NCBI GenBank assembly: GCA_044228505.1
Contig: JBGAUT010000008.1
Coordinates: forward strand, 1-64,000
Source: JAEUKA01 sp044228505
Lineage (GTDB): Bacteria > Myxococcota_A > Polyangia > Palsa-1104 > JAEUJZ01
Length of the DNA: 64,000 nt
Direction of reading: 5' to 3'
Within the stretch, counting starts at the first letter, position 1. The number at the start of each line of letters is the position of its first letter. This document shows, one piece after another, positions 1 to 7,813 of the stretch. The notes beneath the pieces were generated by a model. That model was given only the letters and a program-made list of their open reading frames with translations, had not been told where the DNA came from and did no database searches. The translations under genes and the position numbers were made by a program.

Positions 1-287
1 CCTTGCCGCACCGGCCACCTCGACGTCAAGGTCGAGTGCTGTGGCGCAACTCCTCCACCGCCGCCGCCTCCTCCTCCCGGGATGTGTTTCTCGGAAGCTC
101 TCAAGGATCCGATGGGCGCTTGCGTCGATGACGGCTCCTGGAAAGCTCGCGCTGAGGCCGTCTGTAAGGCCAAGGGCGCTTCCGTCAGGAGCCTCGGCTT
201 CGGCACTCCTTGCCGCACCGGCCACCTCGACGTCAAGGTCGAGTGCTGTGGCGCAACTCCTCCACCGCCGCCGCCTCCTCCTCCGGT
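1..287 (+). repeat. Direct repeat of about 80 bp, offset 207 bp, inside the Cys-module gene
   Basis: Bases 1-80 recur as 208-287 with essentially no change, including the polyproline-coding tract (CCT/CCA/CCG codons). The offset of 207 bp is exactly 69 codons, one module plus linker. Flanking module sequence has diverged, so either conversion or recent duplication homogenised this segment. The first copy may start before the window. Confidence 0.85.
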
Positions 288-672
288 TCGATGTGAGTGG
301 AGTCCTGTCCCTGGAGCAGGAGTATGTCGCCTACCCGACGTTTGGAAGCGCGAGGCCGTCACGCTCTGCTCGACCAAGATGCGGACGCTGAATGATCTCA
401 AGCTAGACAGACCCTGCGCAATGGGTGGCTTCGGCTCTGCCCAGGCAGAGTGCTGCGACTCAGTCATGCCACCGCCGCCGCCTCCTCCGCCTTCGACCTG
501 CGTGAGCAGCATTGTTGGTGATGGAATGTCATGTCAGTCAGAAATGGCCCTCAAGACCGAGGCTGACAAGCTCTGCAGTTCGCGAGGCCTCAAGCTCACC
601 GCATTTGGTGGCTACGATCCATGCGGAGCCCTGAGCCAGTTCCGTCACGCCAAGTTCACCTGCTGCAAGTAA
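1..672 (+). CDS. Six-cysteine module / polyproline surface-type protein, 5' truncated
   Basis: The reading frame is open from base 1 to the TAA at 670-672, so the 5' end lies outside the window. The visible 223 residues hold the last residues of one module and three complete modules with the pattern C-x(10-11)-C-x(13)-C-x(15)-C-x(10-12)-CC. Modules are joined by runs of eight or nine prolines. Each has a conserved region with Glu-Ala or Glu-Ala-Asp before the third Cys, and a Pro just before the fourth. The even cysteine count and Pro linkers suggest a secreted, disulfide-bonded rod of beads. I do not recognise the module as a named family. No membrane anchor is visible in this part. Bases 1-80 and 208-287 are nearly identical, showing recent module duplication. 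Coding is certain from codon pattern; function is unknown. Confidence 0.8.
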   Translation, partial: PCRTGHLDVKVECCGATPPPPPPPPPGMCFSEALKDPMGACVDDGSWKARAEAVCKAKGASVRSLGFGTPCRTGHLDVKVECCGATPPPPPPPPPVRCEWSPVPGAGVCRLPDVWKREAVTLCSTKMRTLNDLKLDRPCAMGGFGSAQAECCDSVMPPPPPPPPSTCVSSIVGDGMSCQSEMALKTEADKLCSSRGLKLTAFGGYDPCGALSQFRHAKFTCCK

Positions 673-1042
673 ACGGCTCGTTGGCTCGGCGCCCCCTCGA
701 AACCGCCGCCCCGGTTCGAGGCTCCTCTCCTTCTCGGTGGGCGCCGAGCTGACGGGGTTTGTCCCCGCCCCCTCCCCTGGTTCTAGCCTCGTTTTCTCCT
801 GCACCATCTCCGGTGGCCGGTTTGGGTCGTAACCAACTCCTCTGCTCACCACTGCGCTGTATTGCCAAAGGCTCGTCGCTGCCTATGTGGTAGTTATGTT
901 CACAATTTAAATGTATTTTTTTATACATTATATTTATATGTAAAATTAGAGCGTCACCCGCCAAAACTGGCGGCTCGGCGATGACTCTTCAGACGAAGAA
1001 CACTGCCTTGAACCAGACCATTAACTCTTCAGGGGAGCGCTC
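673..1042. promoter_or_regulatory. Intergenic region with AT-rich island and hairpin
   Basis: This 370-bp gap has no credible gene. Positions about 890-950 are strikingly AT-rich against the GC-rich surroundings. They contain a near-perfect palindrome at 910-929 (AATGTAT, six T, ATACATT). A second hairpin, CCGCCA/TGGCGG with loop AAAC, lies at 958-973. The 9-mer ACTCTTCAG occurs twice, at about 982 and 1024, the second next to the Shine-Dalgarno AGGGGAG (1031-1037) of the next gene. It probably holds the promoter and leader of the vWA gene; no -35/-10 pair could be assigned with confidence. Confidence 0.5.
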
Positions 1043-3175
1043 ATGAATCGTACTAAATACCGGTGGTTGATTAACCCTTTGTTTTTGCTTGTAACCGCGA
1101 CTTGTGGCGATAACAGCATCAGCGGCAGCACCTGCTTGTCAGGCGTGGACAGCGATAGCGATGGTCTGACCGACGATGTCGAGTGCAGCCTCGGCACCGA
1201 TCCCAACAACGGTGACTCCGACGGCGACGGCGTACTCGACGGCCAAGAGGTTGCAGCAGGGGCAAATCCGAATTCCTCGGACTCGGACAACGATGGCGTT
1301 CCCGACAGTGTCGAGTTTGCCTATCCCAAGGCGTGCATCGCCACCGATAACTTCTCACAGCGTCGACCGGCACCGGTCTGCACCAGCGACGCCGACTGCA
1401 TGGCCGGAGAGACCTGCAAGGGACTCGACCCGGCCAAGTCGGACAGCGATGGCGATGGCGTCCCTGACGGCCAAGAGGATCTCAACTTCGATGGCACGAT
1501 CGACGGCGTCAGCGGCGAGACAGACCCCCGGCTGTTTGACACCGATGGCGATGGCGGCTCTGACAAGGACACGGGATCGAAGATCTGCCGTCCCGACGGA
1601 CTCGGGATGGTCACCATCGACCAAGTGTCGGGGGCCTCGCACCAGCTTGGCTACGATCCGATCTTCGGCGTCGACAAGAAGGTGACCGCGCCCAACAACG
1701 CCGGTGCCATTATCGTGGATGACTCCTTGGCCAGCGTCGCCGGTCTTTCGGTGTCGAAGCTGACCGCCACCGCCGACGTTCGCGCCGACGCCACCGCTGC
1801 AGAAGCCGTCATCACCACCGAGCTGCCGAAGATCGCTGGTACTGCCGTCATTCCGGTTCTCGTCGGTCGCGCCCTGACCACCCACGAGAACTTTCCCGCG
1901 GTCACCTCGACGTATCGAATAACCACCGGAGCCGGTGTAAATGCATCGCGGCTACGTGACCAGCTCGTGAATGGCTTCATTGGTATGGCTGCCCCAGGTG
2001 GGGCCTCCGTCGGAGCATCTGCCGAATTTTACCTCGATATCACCACCGTCCGTCGTACCGGCGCGGTCGACATCATCGTCGCTGTATCACCCCGCACGCT
2101 GTACGACGATGCCAGCAAACCGACTGCGATCCGAGTCAACGACCTGACCAACTCGACGGGCGTCGCGACCCCGAACAAGACGCTCGACTTCCGCTGCCAG
2201 GGCTTCAAGGCCGATCGCAACCCGTTTGCTGACTTCCTGTGGACCGTCGACGTCTCGGGATCGATGGGACCGTACCAGACGGCACTAGGCAACACCGCCA
2301 ACGCCTTCGTCAACCGATTGAAGAACGCGGGTGTCGACATGCGAGTCGGCGTCGTCTCTGCAGGCGAGACGCCCATCAACTTCACCACGCCGGGCTTCAA
2401 GTTCATAAACGGCACCAGCGCAACGCCAGCGCTCGATCTGTGTCGCCAGGTGACCTCGAACGGCCTTGGCAAGTGCCCGCTGGATGCAACCGAGACGCTC
2501 AGCCCTTACCCAATGAGCGGTGGCTCCGAGGAACCGATTGCCGCCGGCGTCGTCCTTCACGATCAGTTCAAGAAGAACGCGGCGATGGGGATCACCCTCC
2601 CGGACCAAATCTTCCGATCCGGTGCCACCAAGGTAGTTTTCGCCGTCACCGATGAGCCGGGGTCGAACGACTTCAGCCGCTATTTCCAGACGGCCAAAGA
2701 CGCCGACACCATGATGGCGTACGGCTCGGTCTACAACACCCAGACCTTGGCCAATATCGTCAACTACTACAAGCGCAACAACGTGCTGCTGTTCGGGTAC
2801 GTGCCGGTCAATACCACTCGCAACTGCTCAACGACGCTCAACGTGGCGGACCTGCCACGCTGCGTGATCGAGACAAGCGGTGGCGCAGCGATCCCGATCT
2901 CGACCACCTTCAACCAGGCCGATATTGACGCGGGCATGAACCGCATCGTCGATGCCGTGGCCGGAGCAGCCAGCCAGTACAAGCTGCTTCGCTCGCCCAT
3001 CACGAGCACCATCAAGGTGAACGTCCGCAACACCGACGTTCCGCGCTCGCGGCTCGACGGCTTCGACTATGACCCGGCGTCGAAGGCGATCGTGTTCTAC
3101 GGCACCAACTACCGTCCGCAGATCGGCGATCAGGTCTACATCTCGTATCGAGTGTGGGCTGGCTCGACCAACTAG
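1043..3175 (+). CDS. Thrombospondin type 3 repeat / von Willebrand A domain protein, probable exported lipoprotein
   Basis: Starts at ATG 1043, five bases after AGGGGAG. Residues 8-20 are hydrophobic and followed by Cys21, a weak lipobox, so export and possible lipidation are inferred. Residues about 35-185 carry repeated Asp-rich loops (DSDSDG, DSDGDG, DSDNDG, DTDGDG), typical of calcium-binding TSP3 repeats. A short Cys motif (CTSDADCMAGETC) sits between them. Near residue 402 the sequence DVSGSM is the MIDAS metal site of a vWA domain, which runs to about residue 640. The 710 residues therefore look like a calcium-stabilised cell-surface protein with an adhesion-type vWA domain. Ligand unknown. 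It converges on the ceramidase-like gene with three bases between stops. Confidence 0.85.
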   Translation: MNRTKYRWLINPLFLLVTATCGDNSISGSTCLSGVDSDSDGLTDDVECSLGTDPNNGDSDGDGVLDGQEVAAGANPNSSDSDNDGVPDSVEFAYPKACIATDNFSQRRPAPVCTSDADCMAGETCKGLDPAKSDSDGDGVPDGQEDLNFDGTIDGVSGETDPRLFDTDGDGGSDKDTGSKICRPDGLGMVTIDQVSGASHQLGYDPIFGVDKKVTAPNNAGAIIVDDSLASVAGLSVSKLTATADVRADATAAEAVITTELPKIAGTAVIPVLVGRALTTHENFPAVTSTYRITTGAGVNASRLRDQLVNGFIGMAAPGGASVGASAEFYLDITTVRRTGAVDIIVAVSPRTLYDDASKPTAIRVNDLTNSTGVATPNKTLDFRCQGFKADRNPFADFLWTVDVSGSMGPYQTALGNTANAFVNRLKNAGVDMRVGVVSAGETPINFTTPGFKFINGTSATPALDLCRQVTSNGLGKCPLDATETLSPYPMSGGSEEPIAAGVVLHDQFKKNAAMGITLPDQIFRSGATKVVFAVTDEPGSNDFSRYFQTAKDADTMMAYGSVYNTQTLANIVNYYKRNNVLLFGYVPVNTTRNCSTTLNVADLPRCVIETSGGAAIPISTTFNQADIDAGMNRIVDAVAGAASQYKLLRSPITSTIKVNVRNTDVPRSRLDGFDYDPASKAIVFYGTNYRPQIGDQVYISYRVWAGSTN

Positions 3176-3178
3176 TGA

Positions 3179-5848
3179 TCAATTGACGACGAGGGTGCCG
3201 TGATTTCCAGCGGCATCCTCGACGTCGATCACCGCTCCCGCACTCATATCCACGGTTGCATCGACCGCAAAGTTACCGTCGGTTACTGTCGGTGACAGGG
3301 ACTCGCTCTTGCCGTCTTTGCGGCTCTTCAGCACCAGCTTTAGACCAGAGCTCGCCGGGACATTTCCGTCGCTGGGTCCGGATAGGCTAAGCAGTCGGTA
3401 ACCGGCACCGACCGGATAGAACGCCTGGCCGGAAATTCGCACACCGCTGCGGGTTGCGGTCAGCTTCAGCGCCTCATCGGCAGTGACCACAAACGGCTGG
3501 CTGCTCACCTGGTAGGACTTTCCGCCGCTCTTGCCAACTGCGCTGAGCCGATAGCGCCCGACTGGGACCGCCAGTGCGGCAGAAAGTCCGATTGCTGTGC
3601 CCGTCGACCAACCGACCGCTTGCCACTCTGCCGCCCAATAATGGGCTTGGGCTTTTCCTGGCTCGACGTCGATGGGAGACGGCGTGTAGGTAAGCAACAC
3701 ATCACGGCCTCGACTGCCAACCACCCGGCCTGTGCGATTTCGCACTTCGGCATAGACACCACTCCCCGGCATCGTCTCGCGCTCAAGGCTGACCTGCGGC
3801 AAATCCTCCTCGGCATCGCCGCCAAAGAACACAAACGTAGCGCGTCCGCTGACCCGCTGAATCGATGGAGTGGGTTGCGCCTGGGTAGGTAGGCTGCTGT
3901 GGGTTCGTACGTACAAGTCGCTCGGGATGCTCGTGGGTACTTGTCCGGCCTGGCTTGAGGCGGCGATCGAAACGGTCTGCTTCATTCGCGGCTCGAACCG
4001 GAGCCGGTCAAAACGCCCACCCACCATTGGACTGCCCAGGCCAGCGGCTTCGACATCCTCTCGCTCGGGGCTTGCCACCAGTCGCAGCAGGTCCACCGAG
4101 CGCTCCATCAGCCACTCGCCTTCAAGAGGTCCAAAGATGTTGATCGAGGGCTCATAGCCACCCTGCAGCCAGTTTTCGACATCGAGCAAATAGCCAACAT
4201 GCCCTTGGGCATAGCCAACCACGAAGGTGCGCGCCTCTCCTGCTGGAGAGCGCCGCCGCAGTTCATTAGCCAGCCGCGTCACCGGCTCACCGGGCAGCGT
4301 CGCCAAGAGCAGCGTCTCGCTATCGAGCTTGTCATCGGTTGGTGAACCGCCGCCGGTTTGACTCCGCAGCAGCAGCGGAATCCCAGACAGTCGGAGCGCG
4401 CTCAGCGTGGTGCGGGTGGTCTCGCAGGTCGGCAGCGGCGGCTCCGGAACTTTGAGGATCGCCGCGATGAACTTCTGCGCCGCTCCCAGCTCTGCACAGG
4501 ATGCATACGGAACGCCTTTGGCCCCGTTGATTCCGTCGACCGGAAGAGACACCTTCTTGTCACCACACAGACCGGCAGCCACCGGCACGTTGAACTGCGA
4601 GATCGGTCCCCGAGCCGACCCATCGTCGTTAAAAATCGCGGAACGGCTCGAGTCGACCTCGCGAGACGGATCAAACGGAGTGTACGTGAGACCGTTGCGA
4701 ACGCTGATGTCACGACCGTTTCGCACCGATCGGGTCACGACTTCTAGTGCCGCTGTAGAGCTCGTCTTCACCGCTTGCCACAGATCGACAATGCGTGGTG
4801 CAGCCAACTCTCCGATCGATTCCATCCGCGCAAAGTTGGTACAGAGCGTGGTCTTGCCATCGCAACGCGCAAGTCCGCCCCGACCACGCGGCGACACATC
4901 ACCCGCCGGACCTTGGAGGTGCATCACCAGCACGGGCCGATCGAAGCGCTCTTCTAGCGCCAACTCGACGTGTCCAGTGGCATCGGTCGAGATGAGCGGA
5001 TTGTCATCGCCGCCCACCGTACCGTGCATCGGGAAGCTCGTCACCACCGCGAGTGGCTGATTCGTTTCATCATCAATCCGCAGGACAAGGAGTCGCTGCT
5101 CCTTGTTCTTCCCTGTCGGCTTACCATCGGGTCCGGGGAGGTTATCATCGTCGCTGCGGCGATCTCCGTAGATCTCATCCGCACGATCCCAACCATCCCA
5201 AATCCCCGCTCCCAGCTTGGCCGGACGCGCAGCCTTGCGCGCTGCCAACACCGCTTGCGCCGCAGACTGCAGCAGCCGCTGATACTGCTCCTCTTGAAAC
5301 AGATCAAAGCCGAGCGACAGATGGAATGTCCCTTGGAATGTCCCCGGTCCGGCATGAGTGTGGCTACTCGACACAATCACCCGACCACGCGCATTTGGCA
5401 TTCCTGCCGCAGTCAGTTCCTTTTCGAGATCGAACACCAAGCGGTCGAACGCCACACACAAGTCTGCCTTCACCAGGATCGTCGGCTCGTTGCCCGCTTG
5501 TAGAAACAGGGCTCGGATGAGTGGTGTGGTCTGCACGCCCGCCGATGGCACAAACGCCTTGGCATGAGGACTCCGTCGGTCATCGGGAGAGTGCCCACCG
5601 AGCGCTTTCATCCGCGAAGTGAAGCCTCCGAGCGGCGTTCCCACCGGCAGATCGATCCGCGACTCTGCGATTCCGGCCAAGACTTGTCCCGGCATGATCC
5701 GTTCGCCAATACCGCTTGGTAGCGGGGCTTTGTCGTACAGACAGACCTCACCAGTCGGTGGCGTCATCAGGTCCGGATTGTCAGTGGGAGAAGCAGCACA
5801 CGCGGTCAGCACCGCGCCCAGATAAGCCAGTCGGGAGGAAGGACGCAT
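3179..5848 (-). CDS. Neutral/alkaline ceramidase-like lipoprotein
   Basis: Start ATG 5848 gives MRPSSRLAYLGAVLTAC, a lipoprotein signal with lipobox LTAC, preceded by GGAG eight bases upstream. A GTG at 5902 would add 18 residues and is less likely. The body matches the N-terminal domain of neutral/alkaline non-lysosomal ceramidases: an ITPP-like region (ESRIDLPVGTPLGGF), SSSHTHAGPG near residue 165 (zinc-binding), then FPMHGT, LISTDATGH and GPAGDVSPRG. Such enzymes hydrolyse the N-acyl bond of ceramide, but many bacterial members have unknown substrates. The C-terminal third (Ig-like, about residues 600-889) replaces the usual short ceramidase tail. At 889 residues it is longer than typical. 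It follows the metzincin gene and is probably co-transcribed with it. Confidence 0.8.
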   Translation of the reverse strand: MRPSSRLAYLGAVLTACAASPTDNPDLMTPPTGEVCLYDKAPLPSGIGERIMPGQVLAGIAESRIDLPVGTPLGGFTSRMKALGGHSPDDRRSPHAKAFVPSAGVQTTPLIRALFLQAGNEPTILVKADLCVAFDRLVFDLEKELTAAGMPNARGRVIVSSSHTHAGPGTFQGTFHLSLGFDLFQEEQYQRLLQSAAQAVLAARKAARPAKLGAGIWDGWDRADEIYGDRRSDDDNLPGPDGKPTGKNKEQRLLVLRIDDETNQPLAVVTSFPMHGTVGGDDNPLISTDATGHVELALEERFDRPVLVMHLQGPAGDVSPRGRGGLARCDGKTTLCTNFARMESIGELAAPRIVDLWQAVKTSSTAALEVVTRSVRNGRDISVRNGLTYTPFDPSREVDSSRSAIFNDDGSARGPISQFNVPVAAGLCGDKKVSLPVDGINGAKGVPYASCAELGAAQKFIAAILKVPEPPLPTCETTRTTLSALRLSGIPLLLRSQTGGGSPTDDKLDSETLLLATLPGEPVTRLANELRRRSPAGEARTFVVGYAQGHVGYLLDVENWLQGGYEPSINIFGPLEGEWLMERSVDLLRLVASPEREDVEAAGLGSPMVGGRFDRLRFEPRMKQTVSIAASSQAGQVPTSIPSDLYVRTHSSLPTQAQPTPSIQRVSGRATFVFFGGDAEEDLPQVSLERETMPGSGVYAEVRNRTGRVVGSRGRDVLLTYTPSPIDVEPGKAQAHYWAAEWQAVGWSTGTAIGLSAALAVPVGRYRLSAVGKSGGKSYQVSSQPFVVTADEALKLTATRSGVRISGQAFYPVGAGYRLLSLSGPSDGNVPASSGLKLVLKSRKDGKSESLSPTVTDGNFAVDATVDMSAGAVIDVEDAAGNHGTLVVN
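3190..3221 (+). terminator. Strong hairpin just after the vWA gene stop, possible terminator
   Basis: CGAGGGTGCCG at 3190-3200 pairs with CGGCATCCTCG at 3211-3221 (11 bp with one G-U pair) across a 10-base loop. It begins 14 bases after the TAG of the plus-strand gene and lies in the 3' coding end of the opposite gene. There is no T run, so termination is a suggestion only. Confidence 0.3.
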
Positions 5849-5905
5849 CTGCACAGCTCCAAGCGCGGAGAAGGAAAGAGGGCGCAAGCCCGCAGCGGAC
5901 ACAAG

Positions 5906-7804
5906 CTACAGGGCTGGACCACGACGACGACGGCGGGTCGCAGCCCACAGACCGAGCAGGACCAGAGCAGCCGAGCCACCGAATAGACGGACCGCACTCG
6001 ACTCAGACGCAGCAGCCGGATCCGCAACCGAACAGCCCGAAGCGCCCTCTCCCATGGCTCCGGTGCCAAGCGTCACACAGCGAGTCTTGTTGCCGGTCGC
6101 ACCATCTGTCTGTACGCACTCCATGGTGGCCGGGCAGGACCAGCCGACCTCCGCATCACAAACCTTGGTGCAGTAACGTGGCGCTTTGGGGTCCGCAGAG
6201 GGTGCGCTGCATTCGCCGGTTGCGCAGTCTTGGTTACGACTGCACTTGCCACCGAGTGCTCCAACCTTCGGCGTAGCGCGGCTGTACATCTGGGGCAGAC
6301 AGGTTCCATCGACGCACTCCAGTCCGCCCGCGCACAGCCGATCCGTGGTGCAGTAGTGGGTGCAGATCTGTCCAACCGATGTAATGGCGCACAGTCCACC
6401 TTTGCAATCGCTGCTCTTGTCACACGCTTGGCCATACGGACGCAGACCATCATCGCCCATTCCGGCCGGACTCGGTGGCGTTGGGGCCGGCGTGACGCAG
6501 GTGTTGTTCTGGCACTTCTGTCCAGGTGCGCAGTCATTTGGAGCCGCGCAAGTTGGAGTCGCCGCCACAAAGCGAACCTGCGACTGAGTGATGTTGCCCA
6601 CTCGATCATACGCGGTAGCAGTCACTTGATACGAGCCCGCGCTCGATAGGCGAATCTGAGCCACCGACTGTGGCGGTCGAAGCTCTGCGACCGGATGAGC
6701 ACCTCGCGCCTTGCCGCCATCGACACGACTAACGCTGAGTGTGATGTGATCGATCCCTTTTTCCGCAGCGGACTGAACAGCTATCGTCAGATCTTTGCCG
6801 ACCGACTCACCCTCTTGCGGACTCAGCAGCTTCAACGTAGGAGGACTGCCCGTTCCCGGCGCTTCTCCCTGCCGCGCCCCCAGGTTTTCGATCAGCACCT
6901 TTTTACTGTCTTGATAGTCACCCATCTTGAAGCCGCACGGTCCCGGATCGGCAGCAAGCCCGCCCAGAAATCCGTCTACCACCGACACGCTGGGATACAT
7001 GATGTCCTTCATGTTCTGGACGTGCCCCAGACCGTAGGCGTGACCGGCCTCGTGCGCGATGGTGACCGCAACCTGATCCGGATTTTCCCGCAGGGACCGC
7101 GAGAACGCGAAGTTCAGGTTCGTTTCATTGTTGTTCTTACAGTCACCGGGCGAGATACCCACGATCGAACCGCCGAGTCCGATGTCGCTCTTGTCTCCAC
7201 CCACGAGTGTCATCTGGTAATCGCCGCTGAGCGGACGGCTCATCACCACATCCACATCGAAGTCCGCGTACCACTTCTGCACTTGCTTGTGGATCTTCAT
7301 GATGGCTTCGGCGCGTTTGTCGTTGGCCGGATCAAACGCATCCAGCTCGACCACACCTTGGTTCTTAAACCCAGTGTCGCGAATGCCATCGTTTTCGAGC
7401 GAGTTATCACCCACTCGGATGTCTGCGCCTTCGTAGTTCACGAACAGGATGTGCCGACCATTGGCCCCGAGCGCCTCACCGATGGGCTTCTTTTTGCCGC
7501 AGCGTGAACTTGGCAGGATCACCTGGTCCCCACCAATGATCGTGAGACCGGACGGTGACAACGCACCGGAGTCCCGACAGGCATCGCTGCCTTCTTGGGA
7601 AACGGTCGGTGAGGTACTGGGCTCGCCTTCCTCGACACCACTGGGCACGCCGCAACCGAGGGCCGCCGTCACGCCAACAATGAGCGATAAGGTTCCCAGT
7701 CGAGCCCGGCGAAAAGTGCCGGTTTGTCGTCGAGAATCGAAGCGGGCAACTGTAGGCAAACGTCCGATGTGCATGCGTGCAACGTACATGGACTGCCGGA
7801 GCAA
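5906..7804 (-). CDS. Metzincin (matrixin-like) zinc metalloprotease with Cys-rich repeats and MYXO-CTERM-like tail
   Basis: The zinc site HEAGHAYGLGH is at residues 251-261 with a Met-turn, IMYPS, at 268-272, diagnostic of metzincins. An N-terminal hydrophobic stretch (about 38-50) ending in GC looks like a signal peptide, possibly lipoprotein. An Ig-like domain (about 325-420) follows, then three short Cys-rich segments of the form C...DC..G..C. The last 45 residues have a lone SGC motif, a hydrophobic segment and the basic end RRRRRG, resembling the MYXO-CTERM surface-sorting signal. The start could also be the in-frame ATGs at 7789 or 7774. The stop is 57 bases from the ceramidase-like start, suggesting an operon of secreted hydrolases. 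Substrate unknown. Confidence 0.85.
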   Translation of the reverse strand: MLRQSMYVARMHIGRLPTVARFDSRRQTGTFRRARLGTLSLIVGVTAALGCGVPSGVEEGEPSTSPTVSQEGSDACRDSGALSPSGLTIIGGDQVILPSSRCGKKKPIGEALGANGRHILFVNYEGADIRVGDNSLENDGIRDTGFKNQGVVELDAFDPANDKRAEAIMKIHKQVQKWYADFDVDVVMSRPLSGDYQMTLVGGDKSDIGLGGSIVGISPGDCKNNNETNLNFAFSRSLRENPDQVAVTIAHEAGHAYGLGHVQNMKDIMYPSVSVVDGFLGGLAADPGPCGFKMGDYQDSKKVLIENLGARQGEAPGTGSPPTLKLLSPQEGESVGKDLTIAVQSAAEKGIDHITLSVSRVDGGKARGAHPVAELRPPQSVAQIRLSSAGSYQVTATAYDRVGNITQSQVRFVAATPTCAAPNDCAPGQKCQNNTCVTPAPTPPSPAGMGDDGLRPYGQACDKSSDCKGGLCAITSVGQICTHYCTTDRLCAGGLECVDGTCLPQMYSRATPKVGALGGKCSRNQDCATGECSAPSADPKAPRYCTKVCDAEVGWSCPATMECVQTDGATGNKTRCVTLGTGAMGEGASGCSVADPAAASESSAVRLFGGSAALVLLGLWAATRRRRRGPAL

Positions 7805-7813
7805 GGGAAGTGG

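Noticed and set aside
1119..2655. Several other-frame ORFs over the TSP3/vWA gene
   Set aside because: The vWA frame has clear domains; the other frames are Arg/Pro-rich shadows.
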